A stretch of 64,000 nucleotides of DNA from assembly GCF_900176475.1 (NCBI RefSeq), contig NZ_FWXX01000008.1:1-64000 (forward strand), read 5' to 3'. The DNA is from Tropicibacter naphthalenivorans. GTDB taxonomy: Bacteria; Pseudomonadota; Alphaproteobacteria; Rhodobacterales; Rhodobacteraceae. Under the pieces are notes generated by a model. The model saw only the letters and a program-made list of their open reading frames with translations. It ran no database searches and had not been told where the DNA came from. A program made the translations under genes and the position numbers. Positions 32,701 to 44,700 of the stretch are shown one piece after another (within the stretch, counting starts at the first letter, position 1; the number at the start of each line of letters is the position of its first letter).

Positions 32701-35700
32701 CGCCATCCGCGCCGCGCAGCGTATCGTCGCCGCCCTGCCCCGCGAGGGTCTCGGCGTAGCCCGTCCCGGTGACGTCGTCCGCCCCTGCCCCGGTGGCCAG
32801 CGCAAAGGCGCGCAAGCTCGCCGCCGTCCACACCGTGCCATCGGCAAAGCTGACCGTTTCCAGCGCCGACCCGCTTTCCATCCCGCCGCGGATCACCACG
32901 CGCTCATCGCCAAGGATCAGCGCCAGATCGCTGCCCGCCATGCGGCGGACACGCACGTCCCCCGGCACGATCCCGGCGGCAAAACTCAAGGCATCAAGCC
33001 CGCCCGCGTCGGTGATCTCCAGCACGCCATCGCCCAGGGCAAAGCCATAGGCGTCGTCGCCGCTGGTATCCGCCACCACCCCCGGCCAAGCCACCGCCAC
33101 GGCGGCAAGGTCGGCATAGATTAGCGTCAGCGCTTCGCCTTCGAACAGGACGGACTCCACCCTTTGACTGCCGCCAGAGACGTTGCCCTTGATCCGCAGC
33201 AGATCGTCGGACCCGGCAAAGCCCAGCAGCATGTCGCCGCCATCGGTCCAGACCAGCAGGTCAGCGGAGGCCAGCGAAGCGTCAAAGACGATCGCATCAT
33301 TGCCCGCGTAGAAATAGAACCCGTCGTAGTCGTCGATGGTGTCGCGGCCAAAGCCAGCACCAAAGCGGTAGGTGTCGTTGCGCGCGCCGCCGATCAACAG
33401 GTCGTCGCCCGAACCGCCGATCAGCGTGTCCGCATGGTCGCCGCCATCCAGCGTATCGCCCCCGGCCCCGCCATCCAGCGTGTCGTCTTGGGTGCCGCCC
33501 GACAGCACGTCAAAGCCCGCGCCGCCTTGCAACGCATCGGTCCCGGCGCCGCCCTCCAGCGTGTCGTCGCCCACGTCGCCATTCAGGCTATCGGCATCGT
33601 CGCCGCCCAAGACCACGTCATCGCCCGCCCCGCCGCTCAGCGTATCGTTGCCATCATCGCCGCGCAGGGTGTCATCGCCATCGAGGCCGTCCAAAGTATC
33701 GCCCGCCGCAGAGCCCGCCAGATCGTCAGCGCCCGCCGTGGCCACCCTCAGCAAGTCCAGCATCTCGGCATGGGTCAGGGTGCTGCCGTCCGCCTCGAAC
33801 ACGTAGGTTTCGATCTTGTAGGTCGCATCCACCGCCGTGCGCAGCAGCAGCAAGCGGTCCTCGGTCCCGGCAAAGCTGATTTCCAGATCATCGCCCACGC
33901 GGCGCAGCTGCATGTCCGCCGGGTTCAGCCCTGCGCCAAACACCACCTGATCGGCGTTCGACAGGTGGTTTGGCCCGTTCTCGGACAGGGTATCCTGCCC
34001 AAAGCCCGCGTCGAACTGGTAGACGTCGCTGCCCCAGTAGCCTTCGAGCCAGTCGTTCCCGGTGCCCCCGTTCAGCGTGTCGGCCCCGTTGCCCGCGCGG
34101 ATCGTGTCATTGCCCGCGCCCGCCGCGATGCTGTCATCGCCGTAACTGCCCTCTAGCAGCTGGTCGGTCCCCGACGGCTGAAGGGCCATCTCCATCAGGT
34201 CGGCAAAGCTCAGGGTCGAGCCGTCGTCCACGAAATTCAGCGTCTCGATGCGTGCCGCGATGTCCGTCCGGCCATTCTCCAGCCGCAGGCTGCCCGGCAC
34301 GCCGTCAAACGTCAGCAGCAGATCGTTGCCGTCGATCACCGCCCGCAGGTCGGCCCGCGCCAGCCCCGCGCCAAAGGTCAGGCTATCGGCCCCCGACAGG
34401 TGGTTCGGCCCATTGTCGGCAATCGTGTCGTCGCCATCGCCAAGGTTATAGAGGTAGGTATCGTTGCCCCAGTAGCCTTGCAGGACGTCATCCCCGCTGC
34501 CGCCGTCCAGCGTGTCATTGCCGTTCCCGGCATAGATGCTGTCATTGCCCGCGCCGGTGCTGTGCAGATCGCCGGTGTCACCGCCCGCCATGGCTTGGTC
34601 ACCATCCTGCGGCTGCCACGCCATCGCGGTCAGTTCGGCATGCGTGTAGGTGGTGCCATCGGCAAAAACAAAGCTTTCGACCCGGTTTGCGGCGGTGTTC
34701 ACAGCCCCTTCGACCAGCAGGCGATCCTCGGTCCCGGCAAAGCGCAACAGCAAGTCCGCCCCGCGCGTGGTGGCGATCAGATCGGCGGGGTCGAGGCCTG
34801 CGCCGAATTCCACCCGATCCGCGCCGGACAGGTGGTTGGGGCCGTTGTCGGCAATGGTGTCATCGCCAAAGCCCGCCTCGAACCGGTAGGTGTCATTGCC
34901 CCAATAGCCGGTCAGCCGGTCGTTGCCTGCGCCCCCGGTCAGGGTGTCGTCGCCGCTGCCCGCGCTGAGCGTGTCGTTGCCCGCACCGCCGTCCAAGGCC
35001 TCGGGGTCGTAGCTGCCGAACAGCGCTTGGTCGGCATGGTTCGGCGCTTGGGCCAGTGCCATCAGGTCTGCGTGGCTTAGGATCGTGCCGTCGGCAAACT
35101 CATAGGTTTCAATCCGATAAGAGGTGCTGGACAGGGTCTGCGCCACCCGCAGCGCCTCGCCGCCGGGGAACCGCAGGGTCACGTCCTCGGCGCCCACCGT
35201 CACCTGCATCTCCGCCAACAGCAGCCCCGCGCCAAAGACCACGCGATCCGCGCCAGAGGTGTGCGCAAGCCCATTGTCCGCAATCACATCGCTGCCAAAG
35301 CCTGCCTCAAAGACGTAGACATCGCTGTCGTTGCGCCCCGCCAGCGTGTCATCGCCCGGCCCGCCGGTCAGCGTGTCAACGCCGTAATCCCCGATCAGGC
35401 TGTCATCGCCCCAGCTGCCGGTCAAAGCATCATCCCCGGTGGTCCCCGTCAGGGTCAGCCCCAGCGTGGTCGCAAACGGCGCGCCGTTAAAGTTGCCGCC
35501 CGACAGCGCCGCCAGATCGACCCCTTCGAGCCGGAACAGCATCCGCGCCGCGCCCAGATCGGTCGTCCCCTCAGGGGCGAAATAGACGTAGACGTCCGCG
35601 CCCTCTTGGGTCGCCACAAGGGTGCCCGCCAGACCGTCCGCGATGCGGATGTCCAGCACGTCGCCCAGATCCCCGGTCTCGAACCCTTGGATGGTGATCA

Positions 35701-38700
35701 GGCCCGTGCCGTCGTCGATTTCCGGTACAAAGGTCTGGAAGGTCTCGGTGACACCCGCCGTGGCCACATAGGTGCGCGGCTGCGCCGGGATGGTCGCCCC
35801 GTCGCCCGTGTCCGTGCCGCCGCCCAAGACCGGGTCGCCATGGGCGATTGCAAAGGTCGGATCGCTAAACGGATCAGCCCCCGACACGCTGGGGAAGAGC
35901 GCGCGCTGCGCCGCCTCTTCGGTCACGATCAAGGCGGTCATCTGCGCCGCCGTCAGCGGCGTTTCCGCGTCAAAGGCAAAGACTTCGATCGGCGCTTCGC
36001 TATAGCCGTACTGCCCCGCCACGCGCAGGCTGTCGGGCGTGCCGATGAACCGCACCAGCAAGTCGTCACCATCTTGCGTGACCACCATATCCGCCTGCGA
36101 CAGCCCCGCGCCAAAGCGCACGGTGTCGTTGGTGAACAGCCAGTTCCGCTCGGCCACCACGTCTTGGCCATCGCCGAGGTTAAAGACATAGGTCGTGTCG
36201 CCGCGCCCGCCGTCCAGCGTATCGCGCCCCGCGCCGCCGTTCATCACCGCGTCATACCCTTCGGCGCCAAAGGAGAGCAGCTCGTCTCCGTCGCCCCCCT
36301 GCCCGGCCAGCGCCAGAATATCCGCCAATTGCAGCTCTGACCCGTCGGCAAAGACGAACCGCTCGATCTCGGAACCGTGGCTGATGGCGCTGAACATGCC
36401 TTGAATCGTCACCCGATCCTCGGTCCCCGCGATGCCGATCACCAGATCGTCCGGGCCAACGCTGAGCAGCCGCAAGTCGCTGGCCGTGATGCCCGCGCCA
36501 AAGCGCAAGCTGTCCACCGCGCCCGCGTCCAGCTGTTCCACATCGGCGATGGTGTCCTGCCCGTCGCCCAGATCGAACACGTAAGTATCACCGCCAGAGT
36601 TGCCCTTCAGCAGGTCGTTGCCCGCCCCGCCGTCCAGCACATCCGCGCCGCGTCCCGACTCCAGCGTGTCGTTGCCGCCTTGACCGTACAGCGCCACCGC
36701 CGCCTCTGGCCCGCTGCTGACCGTCGGCCCGGACGCCACGATGATATGATCGTCGCCCTCCGTCGCCGGGATCGCCGCCGCAAGCGCCGCCACGGACAGG
36801 CTCTGCCCGTCCTCAAAGACCAGCGTGCCGATGATGGCGTCGGGATCGCCGGTGGGGTCGATCAAGGTCAACCGGTCGTCGGTGCCCAGCACCAGCAGGA
36901 TGATATTGCCGTCCGCGTCCCGCTTGGCCGCGATGTCCGCCGCCGCGATCCCCGGCCCAAAGACAATCGTCCCGAACCCATCCGCGCGCGAGGCCGACAT
37001 GATCCGGTCCTGCCCATCCCCAAGGTCAAAGCGGTAGGTGTCCAGCCCCTGCCCGTCGACGATAATGTCGTTGCCAAGCCCCGCGTCGTACCCTTCGTCA
37101 CCCAGGGTGCCGCGCAGCAGATCGTCGGTGTCGCTGCCAATGGCGTTGACCAGATCCAGCAGGTTGTCCTTGGTGAACACCCCGCCCCCGGCAAAGCGCA
37201 CCTCTTCGATCGCCGCCCCCCGGATCAGGATGGACTCGTCGCTGGCCACAAAGGTCAGCAGCAGGTCGTCGCGATCCGCCGACAGCCGTTCCACCCGCAT
37301 TTCCGAGGCGCGATAGCCGCTGATTTCCAGCACATCGGTGCCGTGCTCTTCTTCGATGACGTCCTGCCCGTCACCAAAGGCAAAGCGGTAGACGTCATTG
37401 CCGCGCCCGCCGACCAGCACATCGTCACCCGCGCCGCCCTCCAGCGTGTCCGCCCGGTCAGAGCCGCGCAAGAGGTCGTCGCCGTCCGTCGCCTGACTGT
37501 CCACAAAGGCCTGGATCAGCGCGGCGGCGTCCCACGTATTGCCATCGGCAAAGGCGATGCGCGGCACCGCTCCCTGCCCCAGCGCGCCCGCGATCACCAC
37601 CTGCGCCCCGGTGTTGAACAGCAGCACCAAGTCGTCAGACGTGCTGTCCGCCCGCAGCACCGTCAGCCCCGTCTGCGGCAGATCGGCAATGCGCAGCACC
37701 GCGTTCACCGTGCCCGGCAGCATCTCGACCCGGTCCAGCCCATGCGCCCCGGTCAAGACGACCTCGGCCCCTTCGGCCAGCAGGATCAGATCGTTGCCCG
37801 CGCCTGCATCCACCGCCAGCCCTGCGGGGTACTCGCGCGTATCCAGCACGTTTTGCCCGTCCAGCGGCAGGGTGTCGAGCAGCTCTTGGCGGACCTCCTC
37901 GATGGTCAGCTCGGTGCCATCCTCGAACGCGAACACCTCGACCGGCGTGTCGAAATACCCGCCAAGGATCACCACGCGCTCGCCCGTGGCCCCCAGCGTG
38001 ATCAGCAGATCGCCATCAATGTTCTGAAAGCTGACGTCATGCGGCGTGACCAGCGCGCCAAACACGAGGCGGTCAATCCCCGAGGTATCGCTGATCGCGG
38101 TCGAGGTGTCGCCATAGCCCACAAGGTAGGTATCATCCCCCGCCCCGCCAATCAGCGCATCGGCCCCGGCGCCGCCGCTGATCGTATCGTCGCGCGTGTC
38201 CAGACCGACAAGGCGCTCGGCGGCATCCGTGCCGGTCAGCATGGTGTCGATGATCTCTTCGATCCCAAGCACCGAGTTATCGGCAAAGCGGAACTGTTCC
38301 ACCCGCGTCTGCGCCAGCCCGCCAACGATGGTCAGCACGTCCACGCCGTTCCCGAGGTCAACCCGCAAGTCGTCGCCATCACGGGTGATCGCCAGGTCTT
38401 CGCGGCGCACGCTCGCGCCGAATTGCACCTCGTCAAGGATGCCTTCCGCGTCGGGACGTTCCACGATCTGGTCAAAGCCATAATCCGCCCCAAAGGCATA
38501 GACATCCGCCGCCGCGCCGCCCACCAGCGTGTCGTCGCCTTGACGACCGTCCAGCACGTTGGCGGCGGTCGGGTTGCCTTCGATCAGGTTGTCGCCGCGG
38601 TTGCCGCCGGTGATGCTCAGCCGCTCTTCGACGTCGGAAATCAGCAGATAGGTGCCATCCCAGAACTCGAACCGCTCCACCCCGTTCTCGATATCGAGAA

Positions 38701-41700
38701 ACTGGTTAACGATCCGCAGCGTGTCGGGCCGCCCATCGACAGAGATCAGCAGGTCGTTGCCGTCCTTGGTGAACACCACATTGGCTTGGGTGATGTCGTC
38801 ACCGAATTTCACCGTATCGTCGACGGGCACGGACATGCCCTCGCGGTCCATCCACGCCGCGCGCACCCGCGTGTCGCTGATGGTGTCGTTGCCGTAACCG
38901 ACGTCGAACAGGTAGGTGTCGCCGCCGTCGCCCCCGACGATCAGGTCATCGCCGCCGCGCGCGTCCAGCGTCTCGGCAAAGTCAGAGCCGCCCAGCGTTT
39001 CCGCCGCATCGCTGCCCACGCGGTCAATGTCCTCGGGGTTGAGGTCGGTAAAGTCCAGCGTCTGATCGGTGAACTCCAACGCCTCGATCGCGTGCTGCTG
39101 CGCCCCGTCGCGCACATACTGGTTTTCCAGCGTCAGCGTCTCGCCGGTGGCGTCAATCGTCACGATCAGGTCCAGCGCCGTGCGGCTAAAGCTGACCTCC
39201 GCAGCGCTCAGCCCGTCAAAGACGATGCGGTCCTGCGTGCCGGGAGGCGACAGGAACTCGGTCGATTGGTCAAAGATCGTGTCGTCGCCATAGCCCGCCG
39301 CAAAGACATAAGTATCGCTGCCGCCCTGCCCTTCGAGCCGGTCATCGCCCGCGCCGCCGTCCAGCGTGTCCTGGATATGCTCAAAGCCATAGATGGTGTC
39401 GTCGCCGTCGGTCGCCGCGATGTCCACGTAGTGCTGCAACAGCTTGAGGTGATCCCAAACCGTGCCATCGGCAAACTGGATATCCTCGATCAGGTTGGTG
39501 AACCCAACGAGGAAGATATACTCCAGATAATCGCTCAGGATCAGCTGGTCGGACGTGCCCTTGACCTGCAACCGCAGCGTGTCCGACGCCCCATCGCGCA
39601 GATAGTCAAAGTCGGTCCAGCGCAGCCCGTCGATGAACTCGATCTTGTCGTCCTTGACGCCGAACAGCGACGAGGTCCAGTCCTTGTCGAACACCACGTC
39701 CTGACCGTAACCCCGGCCATAGATGTAGGTGTCAAAGCCCGCGACCCCTTGCAGGTAGTCATCCCCCGCGCCGCCGTCCAAGGTATTGCCGTTCAGCACG
39801 CCATAGATCGCGTCGTCGCCATCGGTCTTGGCGTTGGCGATCACCTCGTCCACCATCTCTTCGAAGGTCAGGTAAGCGTCGTTTTCAAAGGTGATCTGCT
39901 CGATCTGGTTGGGCGCGATATAGTCCAGCCCGACGTCCGTGCCCATCAGCTCTTCGAACATGCCCAGCGACAGCGACAGCCCGTCGAACTGCCCCTTCAG
40001 GGTGATGCTCTGATCGGTCATCACCCCGTCTTGCAGGATGTGGATCACCAGATCGCCGGACTCTCCGGTGCGGGTCAGGTGCAGGTCGTCCTTGTCGATG
40101 TCCCCGCGGAACATCAGGTAGTCGATCCCCGCCTCCAGCGGACCAAAGCTAAAGCCCCCCAGATCGTCGATCACATCATGGCCGTCGCCGCGCCGGATGT
40201 AATAGCTGTCACCGCCCAGACCGCCGCTGAAGTAGTCGTTCCCCAGACCCCCGAACAGCACATCACCCGAGCCAGAGCCGTAATAGGCGTCCTCTTGGTC
40301 CAGCAGACCGCGCTCAAAGTCGATGACCGAAAACGCCATGCGATAGCGGTTCCAGATCGTGCCATCGGCCCAGACGATTTCATTGACGCCGCTGTCGATG
40401 CGGGTGCCATTCTGCAAGATCTCGTTCAGCTCGCCCAGGAACTGGTCTTTGAGCAAGAGGCTCGCCTCGCCGCCCTGCCCGTCGTCCCAGCGCAGGATGT
40501 AATCCTCGCCGTCACGCTCGAACGTCACCTCATCTGCGGTCAGATGCAGGAACCGCAGCTGGTCATTGTCGCCCAGATCATAGTCGCGGATCGTGTCGTC
40601 GCCGGTCTGATCCCCGACAAAGTAAATGTCGCTCTGGACGTCATCGGTGTAGAACGGCGCGTTCTTGATGTAGCTGCCGGTGACATCGGTGTCGCCGTCC
40701 GTGAGGTGGAAAAAGTTGATGCCTGTATGCCCCCACAGCGCGGTGGCATCGCTGTCATGGGTGACCAGCCGCCGCTCGTCCAGTTGCAGGGCATTGGCGA
40801 TCCCCGCCGGGTCCAGATCAATCGGCGTGGTTTCCAGCGCCGCCAGCGCCATCTGCATGATATAGGCCTGATCCAGATCGGCTTTGCTTTCAAAGACATA
40901 CGCCCCCTCGCCCTTGGCAAGGTTGGGGTAAATCTGGTTGAGGATCATGCTCCAGTCGACGAGGTAGTCATAGACCGCATCACCGTCGTTCGTCGCAGGC
41001 GCCGCGGCAAAGATCGCCTCGAACATCGGGGCCATCTCGCGGCCCGAGGTCAGCGTATAAACGTCGCGCTCTACGTCATAGCTAAGCCCTTGGGCAAAAT
41101 CGCTCAGCCCCGATTGCACCGCCATCTGCACGCCCAGACGCTGGCTCATGATGACGAACTGCGTCATGTGCAGGCCGATCATCTCGATGCCCACATCAAT
41201 GGCCGACTCGTAGACATCGGCGCTTAGCGAATAACTGGTGCCGTCGCGCAGCGTGTAGTCGATCAGCCCCGTGGCATTGTCCAAGCTCGCCGACAGCATT
41301 TCGGGGCGGAACTCGACGCTGCCCAGACTGGTGGCGAATTGCAGCTCGCCCGGCGTCAGGATTTGCACGCGATAGGTGGCGTCATCGTGGATGTTGGCCT
41401 CGTCCAGCGCGTCCAAGTCCACGGCATAGTTACGCAGGTTGAACTCTCGGCTGTCGCCGGTCTTGAATTGCAGCTCCAGCGCGCGGTCCAGATTGCGCGC
41501 CCAGACAAGGAACGTCCCGTCCTGATCGGTGACTTCGACGGTGTAATCCACCGTGATCCCGTCGGTGACACGGATGCCCACGCGCTCGACCGGAACCTCG
41601 GCAAAGGGGTTAAAGCTGATCTCTTCGACCCGCCATTCCTGCCCAGGCTCGCGCGCCAGCCCAAGGATGTCCTCCACCGTCGGCTGCGCAATCACCGCGC

Positions 41701-44700
41701 CGCCCGCGCCCACGATCTCGCGCCCGGAGGCCAGCCGCCAGCTGCCGTCGGCGTTCTGAATGCCCCAGTCGTCGATGACCGCACGGCCTTCGACCAGCCG
41801 CACGAGATAGGGCGCGGCCTCGCGGAACTGCGGGTCAAAGCCGCGGCTGGCGGGCGACCAGGTCTGCTCCATCTGCCACGCCTGGCCCGCCGCCGCGCTT
41901 TGCGCCATCACATCGCCTAAGGTGGGCCGGTCAATCACCGCGCCGCCCGCGTCCAGCACATCCGCGCCGCTGCTGAGCGTCCAATAACCACCCGTGGCGT
42001 CCTCGACCCAGATGCCATAATCGGCCAGCACCGCCGCGCCTTCGCCGTCGGTTTCCAGCAAAACCGGCGTCAGCTCGCGCGTGGTGGGCATGGTCTGCCC
42101 CCAATGGGCCAGCACCGGGCCAACCGCGTCTTGCAGCGCGAGGATATCCGGCGTGGTCATGCCCGCCGCGATCTGCGCCACCAGCTCGCCCAGCTCTGGG
42201 TCATTGGCCATGGCCACCGCCAGATCGGTGTTGGTGCCCATCCCGTTCGAATTCACCTCAAGCGCGCGCTGCCACGCGGGCGCGCCGCTTTCGCCGGTAT
42301 AGACCGTGTGGGCCGCATAAGTCTCAAAGATCGTGTCGAACATGTTGACGACCGACCCATCGGCAAATTCTACCGCCGCATTGCCAAGGATACGGTTGCC
42401 CTGCGGCTGGACGAAATCCAGATCGCTCGCATCAAGGCTCAGCGAGACAATCCCCAGATCGTCCAGAGTGAACAGCTCGCCGTCATCGGTCAGGCCGTCT
42501 TCGCTGATGTCGCGCCAGATCAGCAGGTCGGACCACACCGCATCGGCCATGGTGATCGCCCCGTCGGCATTGCCGCCCTGCGCGGCCGTGTCATAGACCG
42601 ACAGATCGCCAAAGCCTCTGCCCGTGTTGCCGCCGAACATCTCGGAGATGTCGTCGATCCGGTCGTTGTTGTTCAGATCGCGCACGAGGAACCCGTCGTC
42701 CCCAGCCAGCCAGCTGGTGCGCGTGGCAAACATATCGCCGTCCAGATCGAAATGGATCTGGGATTCGTACATCGACAGCGCCTCTAGCCCGTCGCCATCA
42801 AGGTCAATGACCAGCGGGTCTTCGCCAAACACCCACTCCAAGGCTTTGCCCATGCGCACCGCCGAGCTTGCGATCCAAGCGACGGTGTTGAGGTTGTCGA
42901 TCCAGCCCATGACCTTGACCAGACCGCCCACCACGGGCAACGCCTCGATCGCCTTTTCCGCAACGCCCGCGCCGCCCATCAAGGCCGCATAGACCGATGG
43001 GAAGTTGAACAGCATCCCCATGTCGGCGGTCTCGTTGGCCTCCGACTTGTTCAGCGCGGCAACCCCGCCAATGAAATCCTCGCGCGAGACCGCGTTTTCC
43101 ATAAAGGCCAGCGGCGTGACGAACAGCCCGCCGTCCGCGTAGTCAAACGAGGGGATCGACTGCCAGTTGACCTGGATGTCGCCCGAGGAATCGGTGCCAA
43201 GGAACACGTCCGAGATCACGTTCCACAGTACGTCGCCAATGTGCACGACCGACATTTTGGCCACGACCGGGGCAGGGTTGTCGGAGTCGCTTGCGACGGT
43301 GTTCCTCTCGGAATAGGCCACATAGGCGATGAAGGGCGCAAAGCTGTCGTAGAAAATCTTCAGCCGGTTGCCCGAGGAAATCGACATGACGATGGCCTGA
43401 AAGGTGAACGCCGTCGCCGCGCCCGAGAACATCGTGGCGTAAATCCCGGGCCCCAAACCCCCGGCACCCAAGGCCACGCTGCCCGGCGTCGTATCCCCGC
43501 CCGTCAGCGGCAGACCGGCATAGAACAGCACGTCGTGCTTTTCGGGGTCCATGATCGTGGTGTCCGCCGACCACGCGAAAAAGTCGCCGTTGTTCGAGTC
43601 GTCAGAGGGCAGGGGGCTGACATCCCCGTCAGAGCCGACGACCATCCCCGTGGTGGTGTCGCCATACAGCACGCCGCCCGAGGTAAAGTTAAACAGCATG
43701 TCGCGCCCCGGACCACCCGCCAGCGTCACCGCCGTGCCGCCCTTGGCCAGCAGAACATCCGCGCCGCTGCCACCGCTAAAGGTCAAGCCTTCGCGCGGGG
43801 CTTCAAGGATGACGATCACGTCGTTGCCGCCGCCCGCGTCCAGTTCCTTGACGTCCTCGAACAGGGTCTGATCGCCGTTGTCGATCAAGGCGCGGTCGTT
43901 GCCGCTGGTCAGCGAAACCGACTGCGCGCCGGTGATCGAGACGTTGGAAAACGCGACGCCCTGCGACTCGCCGGTGATGAGTGTTTCGATCAGTTGCGGG
44001 GTGTATTTGGGCAGGAATTTCGCGGCGTCATAGTAGGTATCCAGCTCAGAGTTCGCCTCGGCGAAATAGCCGTTGTGATAGAACACGCCGCTGGCCAGAT
44101 CGCCCTCGTCGACAAAGTTCAACAGCCCCGCGCCGCCGCCGAAATTGATCTCGACCGGGTCGGAATCCAGCCCCCACATGGCCACGTCCAGCTGGTTGGT
44201 GTTGCCCAGATCGACGTACTCGGCCTCGGCGATGTAATCCCAGGTCTCGGTGTCGCTCAGCAGCACGTCGGTGCCCGCGTTGGGGGCGATGTCCAGAGCC
44301 ACCGTGCCGCCAAAGTCGTCGTAGATCACCTCGTCGTAGCCCGCGCCGCCAAGGATGCGGTTGACGCCGGTCCCGCCCACCAGCGTGTCGTCTCCCTCTC
44401 CGCCGATCAGATCGTCGTCGCCGTCTTGCCCTTGCAGCAGGTCGTCGCCTTCGTCCCCGGACAGCGCGTCATTGCCTTCGCCGCCCAGAAGGGTGTCGTC
44501 ATCCTCGCCGCCGGACAGCGCATCGTTGCCCGCGTCACCGATCAAGGTGTCATTGCCGAAATCGCCCAGGATGGAATCGTCTCCATCGCCGCCCAGAACC
44601 GCGTCATGGCCTTCGCCCGCGTCGATTTCATCCGCGCCTGCGCCGCCAAGGATTGAATCGTCGCCGAGCCCGCCGGTGATCACGTCATCCTCTGCGCCGC

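Noticed and set aside
36377-41227. Plus-strand frame of 1616 codons
   Set aside because: Same reason: it mirrors the codon pattern of RTX repeats on the other strand, with no ribosome-binding site or recognisable motif.
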